This document shows positions 51,884 through 60,317 of a stretch of DNA of 64,000 nt, one piece after another. The stretch covers positions 434,001 to 498,000 of the forward strand of contig NZ_KQ976354.1 of assembly GCF_000346485.2 (NCBI RefSeq). The letters are read 5' to 3'. The notes under the pieces are model-generated. The model did no database searches. It worked only from the letters and a program-made list of their open reading frames with translations, and had not been told where the DNA came from. How positions within the stretch are numbered: the first letter of the stretch is position 1; each line of letters starts with the position of its first letter. The position numbers and the translations under genes are program-made. Origin of the DNA: Scytonema hofmannii PCC 7110 (GTDB taxonomy: Bacteria; Cyanobacteriota; Cyanobacteriia; Cyanobacteriales; Nostocaceae).

Positions 51884-53341
51884 TTGACTGAAGATTTGTT
51901 TCTCCCACTTACCCCAGAAATTTTGCAATGGCTGGCTGCAGGACAACTTGCCAATCGGCTACAACGATCGCTGCGGTTGTGGGTGCTCGTCAACAAACTC
52001 TACAGTACTCAGACAAACTGGGTAAACAAACTCCCAACACCATTCACATATTCTCAATTGCGGGATTACTTATTTGCCTACCGCCATCCTAAAAGCGATC
52101 GCCTAAACGCTCAAGACATCACCGCGCAATGTGGCGATCGCAGTTGCATTTGCCATAAAACTTTTTCAGAAATAGTCTTCGAGCAAAACTTCTATCTGAG
52201 TGTTGACAAATGGCAACAATCCATGATTCAACTAACAGGAATAACTGAAGAGGAACTACAAAAGGGACTGCAACAGCGTCCTTTTGCCACCGTGCATCGT
52301 TCTCTCAGGGATGACCTCAAGCAACTCGTCCGCCTGGGTTGGTTGCAGACAGAGACACAAAAGTATCGCTCTGTTCTGGTACAAGATTTACCCACTCCCC
52401 CAACTCAAACAACCACAGAACTCAGTCTGCTTTCTCTAGACCTAGCACAGACATGGGAACTACTGCAAATCTTAGAATCAATCTCCTTCGTACAGCCAAA
52501 CCTATCGTTAATTATAGGAAAGTTATGGGAGCAAATAGCCAACTCTTCTGCCTCTAGAGGGCTTTATGCCAAAGACCCGCACCAAAGAATATTCCTGCAC
52601 CTAGACTATATCCTTTCCCAACAAATGCAAGACCGAGTCGATAATTATCAGGAACAGCTAGAACAGCTTTGGCGCAAACCCCCTGGTAGCGTAGTGCAAT
52701 TCGAGTATTGGATAGCAGCAACAGAGAACAAAGTCAAAGTCACTGTTTACCCAGTTTGCCTGCATTACCGACGCCGTGCTAAATACCTCAGTGCATATGG
52801 CACAGACCCCCATGGTAATATAGCATGGCACAACTACCGCCTAGACCGCATTGCTTGCGATCGCCTGCAAGCCCTGACATGGGACGATCCCCTGATTCCC
52901 AAAATATTAAAGCAGATGTGGCATACAGGAAATTTACCTGTACCATCATATGTTGACGCAGAACTGAAAGCTGCTTGGGGTTTTAATTTTTATCTTAAAA
53001 AAGAATTACTCGTTCTCCGTTTTCCAACAGATTTTGCCAAGTGGTACGTGGAAAACACGACAAGACATCCTACCTTTTGTGCAGTTTCCTACGACCAACT
53101 CCCAAAATTAATTGTTAAAAATATTTCAAACGAGCAAGAACGCCAACAGTTGTTAGAAATTATCAGTCAACGTTCTAAAGACGATGCTTATTACAACGCC
53201 TGGATACGAGCTAGCGATATCAACGTCCTGATGCGCCTGCGAGAATGGCGACCAAAAGGCGAAGTTATTGCGCCCTTATCCATTCGGCAACAAATGATAG
53301 CAGAAGCAGCACAAGAATTAGCTAATTATTCTGAAAAATAA
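51884..53341 (+). CDS. WYL-domain CRISPR-associated regulator (TIGR03985 type)
   Basis: The 485-residue protein starts at TTG 51884, chosen because the conserved N-terminus of this family begins here (LTPEILQWLAAGQLANRLQRSLRLWVLVNKLY). A WYL domain lies at about 275-345 (VTVYPVCLHYRRRAKYLSAYG, then YRLDRIA). The C-terminal part resembles the WCX extension. Such proteins bind DNA and a ligand and accompany type III loci in cyanobacteria. Divergent placement from csx3 suggests it controls that gene or the operon beyond. Confidence 0.82.
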   Translation: MTEDLFLPLTPEILQWLAAGQLANRLQRSLRLWVLVNKLYSTQTNWVNKLPTPFTYSQLRDYLFAYRHPKSDRLNAQDITAQCGDRSCICHKTFSEIVFEQNFYLSVDKWQQSMIQLTGITEEELQKGLQQRPFATVHRSLRDDLKQLVRLGWLQTETQKYRSVLVQDLPTPPTQTTTELSLLSLDLAQTWELLQILESISFVQPNLSLIIGKLWEQIANSSASRGLYAKDPHQRIFLHLDYILSQQMQDRVDNYQEQLEQLWRKPPGSVVQFEYWIAATENKVKVTVYPVCLHYRRRAKYLSAYGTDPHGNIAWHNYRLDRIACDRLQALTWDDPLIPKILKQMWHTGNLPVPSYVDAELKAAWGFNFYLKKELLVLRFPTDFAKWYVENTTRHPTFCAVSYDQLPKLIVKNISNEQERQQLLEIISQRSKDDAYYNAWIRASDINVLMRLREWRPKGEVIAPLSIRQQMIAEAAQELANYSEK

Positions 53342-53487
53342 CAATTTTCCCACTCAAACACAATATGCGTATACATAGCCACAACGAGTTGTCATGTTAA
53401 TATTCTCTCTACTGATTCTAGAGACAGATGTTGCTAGGAAACAAATATAGTTAGCTTCCTAGTGAACTATCCTCAAATTAAATATAT

Positions 53488-53748
53488 ATGTGTACTAATT
53501 GTCAAGATAAAATAGGTATTTCACTTGCATACCATAATTTCATGCAAGAGTATAAAAATTTTTTGAAGTCTTCGACAAAATTTAAACAATTGCGTTTAGT
53601 AATTAACACGGTTGAAAATTCTCAGATTCAAATAGTTTTGTACACACAAGCTCTAAAAGCACACTTAACTGCTATCGTCGCTTATATACAACTTGTTTCA
53701 ATACATGAGCAGCTTTTTCAAAGATACTTGGATAGCATTCATGAGTAA
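53488..53748 (+). CDS. Small hypothetical protein
   Basis: The 86-residue frame begins MCTNCQDKIGISLAYHNFMQEYKNF, with a CxxC pair, then two helices (LYTQALKAHLTAIVAYIQL; HEQLFQRYLDSI). I recognise no family. No clear ribosome site precedes ATG 53488, and it stands alone, 147 bp after the WYL gene. It could be a small Zn-binding protein or a chance frame. Confidence 0.4.
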   Translation: MCTNCQDKIGISLAYHNFMQEYKNFLKSSTKFKQLRLVINTVENSQIQIVLYTQALKAHLTAIVAYIQLVSIHEQLFQRYLDSIHE

Positions 53749-53770
53749 GATTTAATCATACTTTACCACT

Positions 53771-53862
53771 CCCAATACTACTCGGAGCAAAGGAAATTAG
53801 AACGAGCAGCGGAAATTAGAACCCCGGTAACTTCTGCGAAACCGGGGTTCTAACACCTCAAT
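53771..53862 (-). repeat. Dispersed hairpin repeat, third copy
   Basis: AATACTACTCGGA, GGAAATTAG twice, then the hairpin AGAACCCCGG...CCGGGGTTCT (53818-53851) and AACACCTCAATT. It matches 23488-23567 and, inverted, 1-68. Confidence 0.75.
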
Positions 53863-53897
53863 TATCCTTATTGCTTCCACTCCCCACTCCCTAATCC

Positions 53898-54716
53898 CTA
53901 ATCTGGAACAACAATCTTGTCCAAGCCCTTTTCTGCTGCTGGGTATTGTGGATTCATTGATTCAAGTGTATCAGCGATTGTACGGGCAACAACTAGATTT
54001 CGATACCACTTCTTGTTTGCTGGTACTACATACCACGGAGCATAAGCCGTTGAGCAATGATTAATTGCGTCCTCAAAGGCTGCTTGGTAGTCATCCCAAA
54101 ACAGGCGTTCTTTAATGTCACTATGAGAAAATTTCCAATACTTATCTGGGTTTTGTAATCGACTTTCCAACCGTCTTTTCTGTTCGTCTTTAGAAATATG
54201 AAGGAAAAACTTAATTACCCTAATCTTGTTAAGAGTGAGCATATGCTCAAACTCATTAATAAGTTGATAACGTTTTTTCCAAACCTCTTGAGGTACTATC
54301 TGCTTTACCCTAACAATCAGAACATCTTCGTAGTGAGAGCGGTTAAAGATAGAAATCATTCCTTGTGGTGGGACTCGGTGATGGTAACGCCAGAGAAAAT
54401 CATGGCTTAATTCCTCTCCACTAGGTGTTTTGAACGACCACACGTGACAGCCTTGGGGGTTAATTCCGCTAAAAACGTGTTTGATTGTGCCATCTTTGCC
54501 ACCTGTGTCCATTGCTTGCAACACAATGAGTAGACTGCGCTGGTGTTCTGCATACAATCTCTCTTGCAAGTTTTGAAGGCGCTGGCGCTGGTATTCTAGT
54601 TCATCTTCAACGTTTTTTTTGTTTTTGTAGTTTTCAGAGGCATTGGGATCGACATCAGCTAAGACAATTGGTTTGTCTGGTCGAACTTGGTAGCTAAGAT
54701 GGCTTGATGTATTCAT
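53898..54716 (-). CDS. Polyphosphate kinase 2 family enzyme
   Basis: The 272-residue protein is a one-domain PPK2. Walker A lies in VLQAMDTGGKDGTIKHV, followed by the conserved PQGCHVWSFKTPS, HDFLWRYH and IFNRSHYEDVLIVRV, and the lid region FLHISKDEQKRRLESRL. It transfers phosphate between polyphosphate and nucleotides, probably AMP or ADP. Whether it favours AMP or ADP cannot be decided by eye. It links to phosphate metabolism in general but is far from the phosphatase cluster. Confidence 0.93.
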   Translation of the reverse strand: MNTSSHLSYQVRPDKPIVLADVDPNASENYKNKKNVEDELEYQRQRLQNLQERLYAEHQRSLLIVLQAMDTGGKDGTIKHVFSGINPQGCHVWSFKTPSGEELSHDFLWRYHHRVPPQGMISIFNRSHYEDVLIVRVKQIVPQEVWKKRYQLINEFEHMLTLNKIRVIKFFLHISKDEQKRRLESRLQNPDKYWKFSHSDIKERLFWDDYQAAFEDAINHCSTAYAPWYVVPANKKWYRNLVVARTIADTLESMNPQYPAAEKGLDKIVVPD

Positions 54717-54743
54717 AGTAATTTTGTTGTATATTGGCTCCCT

Positions 54744-54807
54744 GTGTCACTGGTTACTGGTTACTGGTCACTGGTCACTGGTCACTGGTCACTGGTCACT
54801 GGTCACT
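54744..54807. repeat. Heptanucleotide tandem repeat (TCACTGG)
   Basis: About eight units of ACTGGTC/ACTGGTT run upstream of the PPK2 gene, the longest array of this heptamer in the window. Confidence 0.9.
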
Positions 54808-55112
54808 GTTAAAACTCAGGAACTAAGTTGATAATTATTCAGTCATTATACATAGTTAAGTAAACCCTCTTTTATAGCGGTTTTTAAGTAGGTGCAACAC
54901 ACTAAAATTTAAGGAACCGCAGATGCACGCTGACGCACGCAGATAAATTCTTCTGGGATGGGCTTCTTGCTTGTCGCTTAGAAGTGATTCGCCCGTCTTT
55001 TAGGAGTCGGGCGAGACGCCCGTACCACAAGAAATAATGATTTGTACACCAACCAGGAGTTTCCTGGGATTGTCTCGGCTAAAAAGCAAGAAAATATCAT
55101 AACTCTAGTAAG
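54808..55112. other. Intergenic with a GC hairpin
   Basis: CGGGCG-AGA-CGCCCG at 55008-55022, followed by TACCACAAG, is part of the hairpin family seen at 14948-14974 and 17602-17651. No gene is recognised. Confidence 0.55.
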
Positions 55113-55904
55113 ATGCATCTCAATCAAATTTCTGCTTTACCTATGGCTTTGCTAATCTCTGTGACGACAGTGGGAATGCATACACCTATTGCTTCAGCAG
55201 AGGAAGTAAAATCTTTTGATTCTCCGTTACTTATATCTCAGAGGTATAGGGAGAGACGCAAGATCCGAGCGGTATCGGGACCGGATGACCAAGGACGGTG
55301 GCGGTTTAACAAACCCAGTGATGTCTCAGATGATGAAATGCGAGCACAGGGTTGCGTTGATGTTGGCTCAAGAAATGCACAACGTTGGCGCTGTCCTAAT
55401 GACACAATTCGGGTAGATATTTATAGTCGGGATTATAACGATCGCTATAATGACCGATATGGTAGGGATCGCTATGACGACCGATACGATCGCAGAGGTT
55501 CTTCTTACACCCAAAGGTTGCGAGCGGTATCTGGACCTGATGACCAAGGGCGCTGGCGATTTTACAAGCCAAATGATGTTTCGGATGACGCTATGAGAGC
55601 AGAAGGCTGCGTTAATGTTGGAACACAAATACCTTGGCGCTGTCCGAGTGACAGAATCCGGGTACAAGTTTTCGAGAGAGATTCTGGCGATCGCTACGAT
55701 GACCGATATAATAGGCGTCCCTATGAAAGACGCACGATCCGAGCAGTATCAGGACCCGATGACCAAGGACGTTGGCGGTTCAACAAACCCAGTAATGTCT
55801 CAGATGATGAAATGCGAGGAGAGGGTTGCGTCGATGTTGGACCAAGAAATGCACAACGTTGGCGTTGTCCCCAAGATAAAATTCGGGTTGAAGTTGGTCG
55901 TTGA
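55113..55904 (+). CDS. Secreted protein with three Cys-containing repeats
   Basis: The 263-residue protein has a signal peptide (hydrophobic core MALLISVTTVGMHTPIASAEE, likely cut after ASA). Three units of about 55 residues follow, each with IRAVSGPDDQGRWRF, a D-V-S-D-D-x-M-R segment, GCVDVG and WRCPxDxIRV. Each unit has two Cys that could form a disulphide. Units are joined by Arg/Asp/Tyr-rich linkers (YNDRYNDRYGRDRYDDRYD). The DNA of the units is also closely similar, showing recent duplication. The function is unknown; it is probably periplasmic or cell-surface. Confidence 0.75.
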   Translation: MHLNQISALPMALLISVTTVGMHTPIASAEEVKSFDSPLLISQRYRERRKIRAVSGPDDQGRWRFNKPSDVSDDEMRAQGCVDVGSRNAQRWRCPNDTIRVDIYSRDYNDRYNDRYGRDRYDDRYDRRGSSYTQRLRAVSGPDDQGRWRFYKPNDVSDDAMRAEGCVNVGTQIPWRCPSDRIRVQVFERDSGDRYDDRYNRRPYERRTIRAVSGPDDQGRWRFNKPSNVSDDEMRGEGCVDVGPRNAQRWRCPQDKIRVEVGR

Positions 55905-55968
55905 TAACACCTATCAGGTTATTTATATTAATATATGCGAAGGCATATATTTTTTTTGCCTTTTGTTT

Positions 55969-56160
55969 TCAATGATACACTCTGCCAATGATGAGCGCAA
56001 TGACGATTGGAATAACAATCGGGATGGCAACAATCAGCCCCCATTTACCAACTTGAATTTCTTCTCCTTCTGACTTTAGGAAAGCTACCAAAGCCACTAC
56101 TCCCATTAAGATCCATATACACCCGAAAGCAATAAATATAACAAATATAGAGTCTTGCAT
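55969..56160 (-). CDS. Small membrane protein
   Basis: The 63-residue frame predicts two membrane helices (FVIFIAFGCIWILMGVVALV and WGLIVAIPIVIPIVIALIIG) joined by a short charged loop (KSEGEEIQVGK). No family is recognised and no strong ribosome site precedes it. The consistent two-helix design suggests a real gene. Confidence 0.5.
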   Translation of the reverse strand: MQDSIFVIFIAFGCIWILMGVVALVAFLKSEGEEIQVGKWGLIVAIPIVIPIVIALIIGRVYH

Positions 56161-56309
56161 AGAGTTAAAAGCAACATTTAATTTGTAGTAGCGTTTTAGT
56201 ACTAAGGCATTACTATAGCTTAATACAGAAATTTTGCTCTCGATTATAAGTAAAAGGCGGTTAGCTCACAAGAGAAACCGCCTGAAATTTAGTACTTTAG
56301 TGAGAAGCC

Positions 56310-56546
56310 TTAATTACCACCAGAGGTAACAGCTTTGTAGTGCTGAGCAGTGACTTCACCCTTGGCATACCAATTACCATTTTTGTCTTGACCGTACTGG
56401 TTGCGAACGCTGTTCCAAGCAATTTGACGCGCACCTTCTTCGCTGATACCGTCGCTTTGAGCAGCATTGAAAGCAGCAACGAAAATCTGCTGAGCTTCTT
56501 GGGGCAATTGTTCTCTTAAGTCTTGGGCTAACTCATCAACTTTCAT
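56310..56546 (-). CDS. ChaB-family protein
   Basis: The 78-residue protein has the ChaB pattern: LREQLPQEAQQIFVAAFNAAQ, then EEGARQIAWNSVRNQYGQDKNGNW. Full-length for the family. ChaB proteins were named as cation-transport regulators, but their molecular role is unclear. It stands alone between the small membrane protein and the phospholipase D gene. Confidence 0.85.
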   Translation of the reverse strand: MKVDELAQDLREQLPQEAQQIFVAAFNAAQSDGISEEGARQIAWNSVRNQYGQDKNGNWYAKGEVTAQHYKAVTSGGN

Positions 56547-56637
56547 TGATTTACTCCTATTCTCTAGCTTTGGTTTTATCCTAAAAAGTTAGGAGATAAA
56601 TTTTCCTCTTTCTCAAAGTAGAGATAAAAAATGACCA

Positions 56638-56726
56638 TCCTTTTGATAGAGAAGGGTTAGTGGATAGTTGTTAGTTGTTAGTGGTTAGTGGTTTTTGACT
56701 ACTAACCACTAACCACTAACCCTACA
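56638..56726. repeat. Inverted GTTAGTG-type tandem repeats
   Basis: GTTAGTGGTTAGTGG on the left is complementary to CCACTAACCACTAAC on the right, with TTTTTGACTA between. The right arm codes the last residues of the phospholipase D-like protein (RVSG, stop). It may fold as a terminator on the minus strand. Confidence 0.75.
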
Positions 56727-58091
56727 TTTCTGTGCAGATGGTAGAGTTTTTAGCCCTAACTCTGCTGTTTCATATAGCCGACTAAATTCTCTTTCATAAT
56801 GTGCAGCAACAATGGAATTTTTGATGAACACTAAAGTTTCATCGTTAAAGTAATTTCCTGAATTAGACCAATTATGACTTCCGGCGATCGCTAATACTCC
56901 ATCTAAAACTGCCATCTTACTATGCACTCCACGATCGCCTACTGGTCCTGTAGGAAAACCTACAGTCGTTATAGGACGCTTCCAAGGTTTCACTTTGATA
57001 AAACGACTGCTTTTATTAGCCAGAGGACAAACACCCATTGCATCATATGCTTTGGAATATGGTTGTCTAAAAAAATCTGGGTCCACCAGCACTTTGATAT
57101 CTTCAACTCCGCGATCGCGAACTTCACCAAGAGTATCGCTTATTTTTTGGTCTGAATACACAAACACGGCAATATGTACGCTTTTTTGGGCTTGTTGTAT
57201 ATAAGAAGCAATGATTCCATTACTCGTAGTTGTAATATTGTCTTTCTTCCGATTTGGAGAGAAGTTGACTGCGATCGTTCCATTGCCTACCGGAATTGTG
57301 ATCGGGCTTCTTTTAGGTTTATAAAATTTAAACACTCCCTGCCACATATAATTGAATTCTTCAGTAAAAATGTTGGCAATTTGTCTGTTGTCTGGAATCA
57401 CAACCATGTTATTAGGATTCCCCCGACTGTCTAAATTTCTAAAGTCCCCGTGAAGGTCAGAAGTTGTCAGATTACCGCTAGATACTACCGTGGTCTTGCC
57501 ATCCACAACAACAAATTTGTGATGCATGAGTCCACTGCCTTTGGGCGCACGAGTAGATCTATCGTCTTTTATCTCAATTCCACTAGTCCGTAACATAGCC
57601 AAAGCATCAGCAGGATATCGCTTTAATTCTTCATAGGCTCGCTTGTCATGAGGATTCATCTTGGCTATTTCTGCTGCTGTATAATCAGCTATAGTCTTGT
57701 TATATTTGCTGTCTATTAATACCCTCACTTTGACTCCGCGTTGATGGGCAAGAGTTAAGGCTTCTACAACTTTCGGAAGCCTTAATTCCATCACAGCTAT
57801 GTCTACAGTTAATTGTGCTTGACTAATATTATCAATAATTTGCTGTTCTAAATTATCACCTTTACGAGTAAAGTGTCTGTAAGGGTCTTTGTAAGAGGAA
57901 ACTGGATTTTGGTTAAAATAAACTTTAACAGCAGGGTCTTGAGGAAGCGGTTTAAGAAGTGTTTCCTTTGGTGAAGGCTTAAGACTGTTAACTAATACAA
58001 ATCCACCAATTAACAGTAATAATAGAAAAGATATATTTCTGAAGAGTTGTTTGTGTTTTTTAGAAGCTAAAAGACTCAAGATAAATTTCAT
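56709..58091 (-). CDS. Phospholipase D-like protein with membrane anchor
   Basis: The 460-residue protein has an N-terminal membrane segment (residues about 18-36) and two HKD motifs: HHKFVVVDG (His190, Lys192, Asp197) and HSKMAVLDG (His390, Lys392, Asp397). Each is followed by the SSGN or GSHNWS element. This is a complete bi-lobed PLD fold, anchored and probably facing the periplasm. Substrate (phospholipid or nucleic acid) is not decided. The last four residues come from a tandem repeat, so the original C-terminus may have differed. Confidence 0.9.
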   Translation of the reverse strand: MKFILSLLASKKHKQLFRNISFLLLLLIGGFVLVNSLKPSPKETLLKPLPQDPAVKVYFNQNPVSSYKDPYRHFTRKGDNLEQQIIDNISQAQLTVDIAVMELRLPKVVEALTLAHQRGVKVRVLIDSKYNKTIADYTAAEIAKMNPHDKRAYEELKRYPADALAMLRTSGIEIKDDRSTRAPKGSGLMHHKFVVVDGKTTVVSSGNLTTSDLHGDFRNLDSRGNPNNMVVIPDNRQIANIFTEEFNYMWQGVFKFYKPKRSPITIPVGNGTIAVNFSPNRKKDNITTTSNGIIASYIQQAQKSVHIAVFVYSDQKISDTLGEVRDRGVEDIKVLVDPDFFRQPYSKAYDAMGVCPLANKSSRFIKVKPWKRPITTVGFPTGPVGDRGVHSKMAVLDGVLAIAGSHNWSNSGNYFNDETLVFIKNSIVAAHYEREFSRLYETAELGLKTLPSAQKCRVSG

Positions 58092-58419
58092 GGTATGAAG
58101 AGGATAATAATTGCATAATTGTCACCCTGTTAACATATTGACTAAGACCTTTACTAGTATTGTTTTAAACAACAAGAATCACAAGACGGCAATTGCGGAA
58201 GTTAATTTAGTTTTCTTGCGATCGCCGTCAGTAATTACACTACCCAGTGACCAGTAGTCAGTGACCAGTGACCAGTGACCAGTAACCAGTGACTAAAAAT
58301 CTATCTGTACGCTTACGAACTGATGCCCAGAGGTGGTAATAATTGGGCAAATGAAATATATAAGCTCAAAATAAAAAGAACTAGCTGCTCAGTTATGTGT
58401 ATTCTCGCTTAATAAAGTT
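58092..58419. other. Intergenic with CCAGTGA tandem repeats
   Basis: CCAGTGA/CCAGTAG heptamers occupy 58243-58293. Otherwise no gene is seen between the divergent phospholipase D and cysteine desulfurase genes. Confidence 0.6.
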
Positions 58420-59577
58420 ATGCAAATTTATCTTGACTACAGTGCAACAACTCCCATTTGTCCAGAAGCTCTAGCTGCCATGCAAGCAGTTCTTACCCAA
58501 CAGTGGGGTAATCCTTCTAGCTTGCATGAATGGGGACAAAGGGCAGCAACAGTTGTGGAACAAGCAAGAATGCAGGTTGCTGGTTTGATTAACGCTCGTC
58601 AGCCTGAATCTATTGTTTTTACTTCTGGAGGTACTGAATCGGATAATCTAGCAATTATGGGTGTTGCCCGTCTGTACACTCAACCCCAACACATCATTAT
58701 TTCTAGTGTTGAGCATTCTGCTATTGCTGAACCAGTACGATTGCTGGAGTTATGGGGTTGGCAAGTGACTCGTTTGGGAGTCGATACTCAAGGAAGCGTC
58801 AACCCAATGGATTTGGAGGCAGCATTACGAGACAATACTGTATTGGTGTCAGTAGTTTACGGCCAAAGTGAAGTTGGCACTGTACAACCAATTGAGGAAT
58901 TAGCTCGTATTGCTCGCAGTGCTGGTGTTTTGTTCCATACAGACGCAGTGCAAGCAGTGGGACGGTTGCATATAGATGTACAAAATTTACCTGTGGATTT
59001 ATTAAGCCTTTCAAGTCACAAAATTTACGGACCCCAAGGGGCTGGGGCATTATATGTACGTCCTGGTGTGGAGTTAGTACCAGTACTATGGGGTGGGGGA
59101 CAAGAACAGCGATTGCGTTCTGGTACTCAAGCAGTCCCTGCGATCGCGGGATTTGGAGTGGCTGCAGAATTAGCTGCCCAAGAAATGCCCACAGAAATAC
59201 CTCGGTTAATGAAATTGCGCGATCGCTTGTTTGCCCAACTCACTGACATTCCCGGTTTAATTCCTACAGGCGATTTGACAAACCGATTGCCCCACCATGT
59301 GAGTTTTTGCCTGGAATACGCCGATGGGGAAAAGCTGAGTGGAAAAACTCTGGTAAGACAAATGAATTTAGCTGGTATTGGTATCAGTGCTGGTGCTGCT
59401 TGTCATAGTGGTAAACTCAATCCTAGCCCGATATTATTGGCAATGGGATATCCAGAAAATATAGCTTTAGGCTCTATCCGTATGACCTTAGGACGTGAGA
59501 CGACTGAACTTGATGTAGATTGGACGGCAATGGTACTGAAGCAAGTTTTGGAAAGATTGGCACCACACTTCTCTTAA
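58420..59577 (+). CDS. Cysteine desulfurase (NifS/IscS family)
   Basis: The 385-residue class V aminotransferase has the PLP Lys201 (LSSHKIYGPQG), FTSGGTESDN, SVEHSAI and HTDAVQ. The catalytic loop has Cys328 (GAACHSGKLNPS). It removes sulphur from cysteine for Fe-S clusters or tRNA thiolation. No iscU, suf or dnd gene lies nearby, so which pathway it serves is open. The length is standard. Confidence 0.92.
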   Translation: MQIYLDYSATTPICPEALAAMQAVLTQQWGNPSSLHEWGQRAATVVEQARMQVAGLINARQPESIVFTSGGTESDNLAIMGVARLYTQPQHIIISSVEHSAIAEPVRLLELWGWQVTRLGVDTQGSVNPMDLEAALRDNTVLVSVVYGQSEVGTVQPIEELARIARSAGVLFHTDAVQAVGRLHIDVQNLPVDLLSLSSHKIYGPQGAGALYVRPGVELVPVLWGGGQEQRLRSGTQAVPAIAGFGVAAELAAQEMPTEIPRLMKLRDRLFAQLTDIPGLIPTGDLTNRLPHHVSFCLEYADGEKLSGKTLVRQMNLAGIGISAGAACHSGKLNPSPILLAMGYPENIALGSIRMTLGRETTELDVDWTAMVLKQVLERLAPHFS

Positions 59578-59660
59578 GAAAAACAGTCGTAAAATATTTA
59601 TACAAGTTGGGTATTGGGTTTTTCCCTAACCCCTGACCCCTGACCCCTATAAGGTATCCT

Positions 59661-60287
59661 ATGTTCTGCCCAATGTTAATTGACTGTAAAATTATGACTG
59701 GGGTAATTTATAATTGTCCCAATTTGTCAGAATGCTTGCGCAATACTCGCCTCAATCGAATGCAAGCACTGTTACTTTATTTTTTGAATAAGGGAGTTAA
59801 ACCCGAAGACATTAAAGTTGATGGCAAACCATTACAAGTTAGTGAAATTTTGACTCAACTATCTTCACTTAACCCAAGCGATTTTACTTGCAACAGAGAT
59901 TATCAAACGAGAGATAATATTGTCTTTGAAACTTCTCTACAATGGGAAGAGGTATGTGGAGGTGCTAAAAATTTTTACAATCTCACTGTTGAACAATTGC
60001 AACAGTTAGTTGATTTAGGATTTGCATCACCAATTGAAAGACAAAACTTTTCTCCAGCTATTTGCGAATTCTTGACATTTGGTCGCATTCAAAAGGATAG
60101 AGGATTTATCTTTACTTTTGAGGGGTATGTGATTAGCCCTTTTCGTGAAGATTATCGGGTAAGTATTGATGGAATTGTTTTTAATGGGATTGTTTCACAG
60201 GAATTAATTGACGATTTTCAAGCATTTATCACCTCACCGGATGAGCTTGATATTAAACACAATTATCTGCGTGCTTGGTGGGATTGA
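59661..60287 (+). CDS. Conserved-looking hypothetical protein
   Basis: The 208-residue frame begins MFCPMLIDCKIM; ATG 59676 or 59694 could also serve. The body is mixed alpha/beta (LNRMQALLLYFLNKG, EQLQQLVDLGFA, GFIFTFEGYVISPFREDYRVSIDGI). I recognise no family. It follows the desulfurase by 84 bp in the same direction, with CCCCTGA repeats between them. The end is just before a short CAGTGACCAATGACC repeat. Confidence 0.6.
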   Translation: MFCPMLIDCKIMTGVIYNCPNLSECLRNTRLNRMQALLLYFLNKGVKPEDIKVDGKPLQVSEILTQLSSLNPSDFTCNRDYQTRDNIVFETSLQWEEVCGGAKNFYNLTVEQLQQLVDLGFASPIERQNFSPAICEFLTFGRIQKDRGFIFTFEGYVISPFREDYRVSIDGIVFNGIVSQELIDDFQAFITSPDELDIKHNYLRAWWD

Positions 60288-60317
60288 CAGTGACCAATGA
60301 CCAATGACAAATGACAT

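Noticed and set aside
58420-59577. Cysteine desulfurase as DndA of a phosphorothioation system
   Set aside because: No dndB-E or other sulphur-modification gene lies near it.
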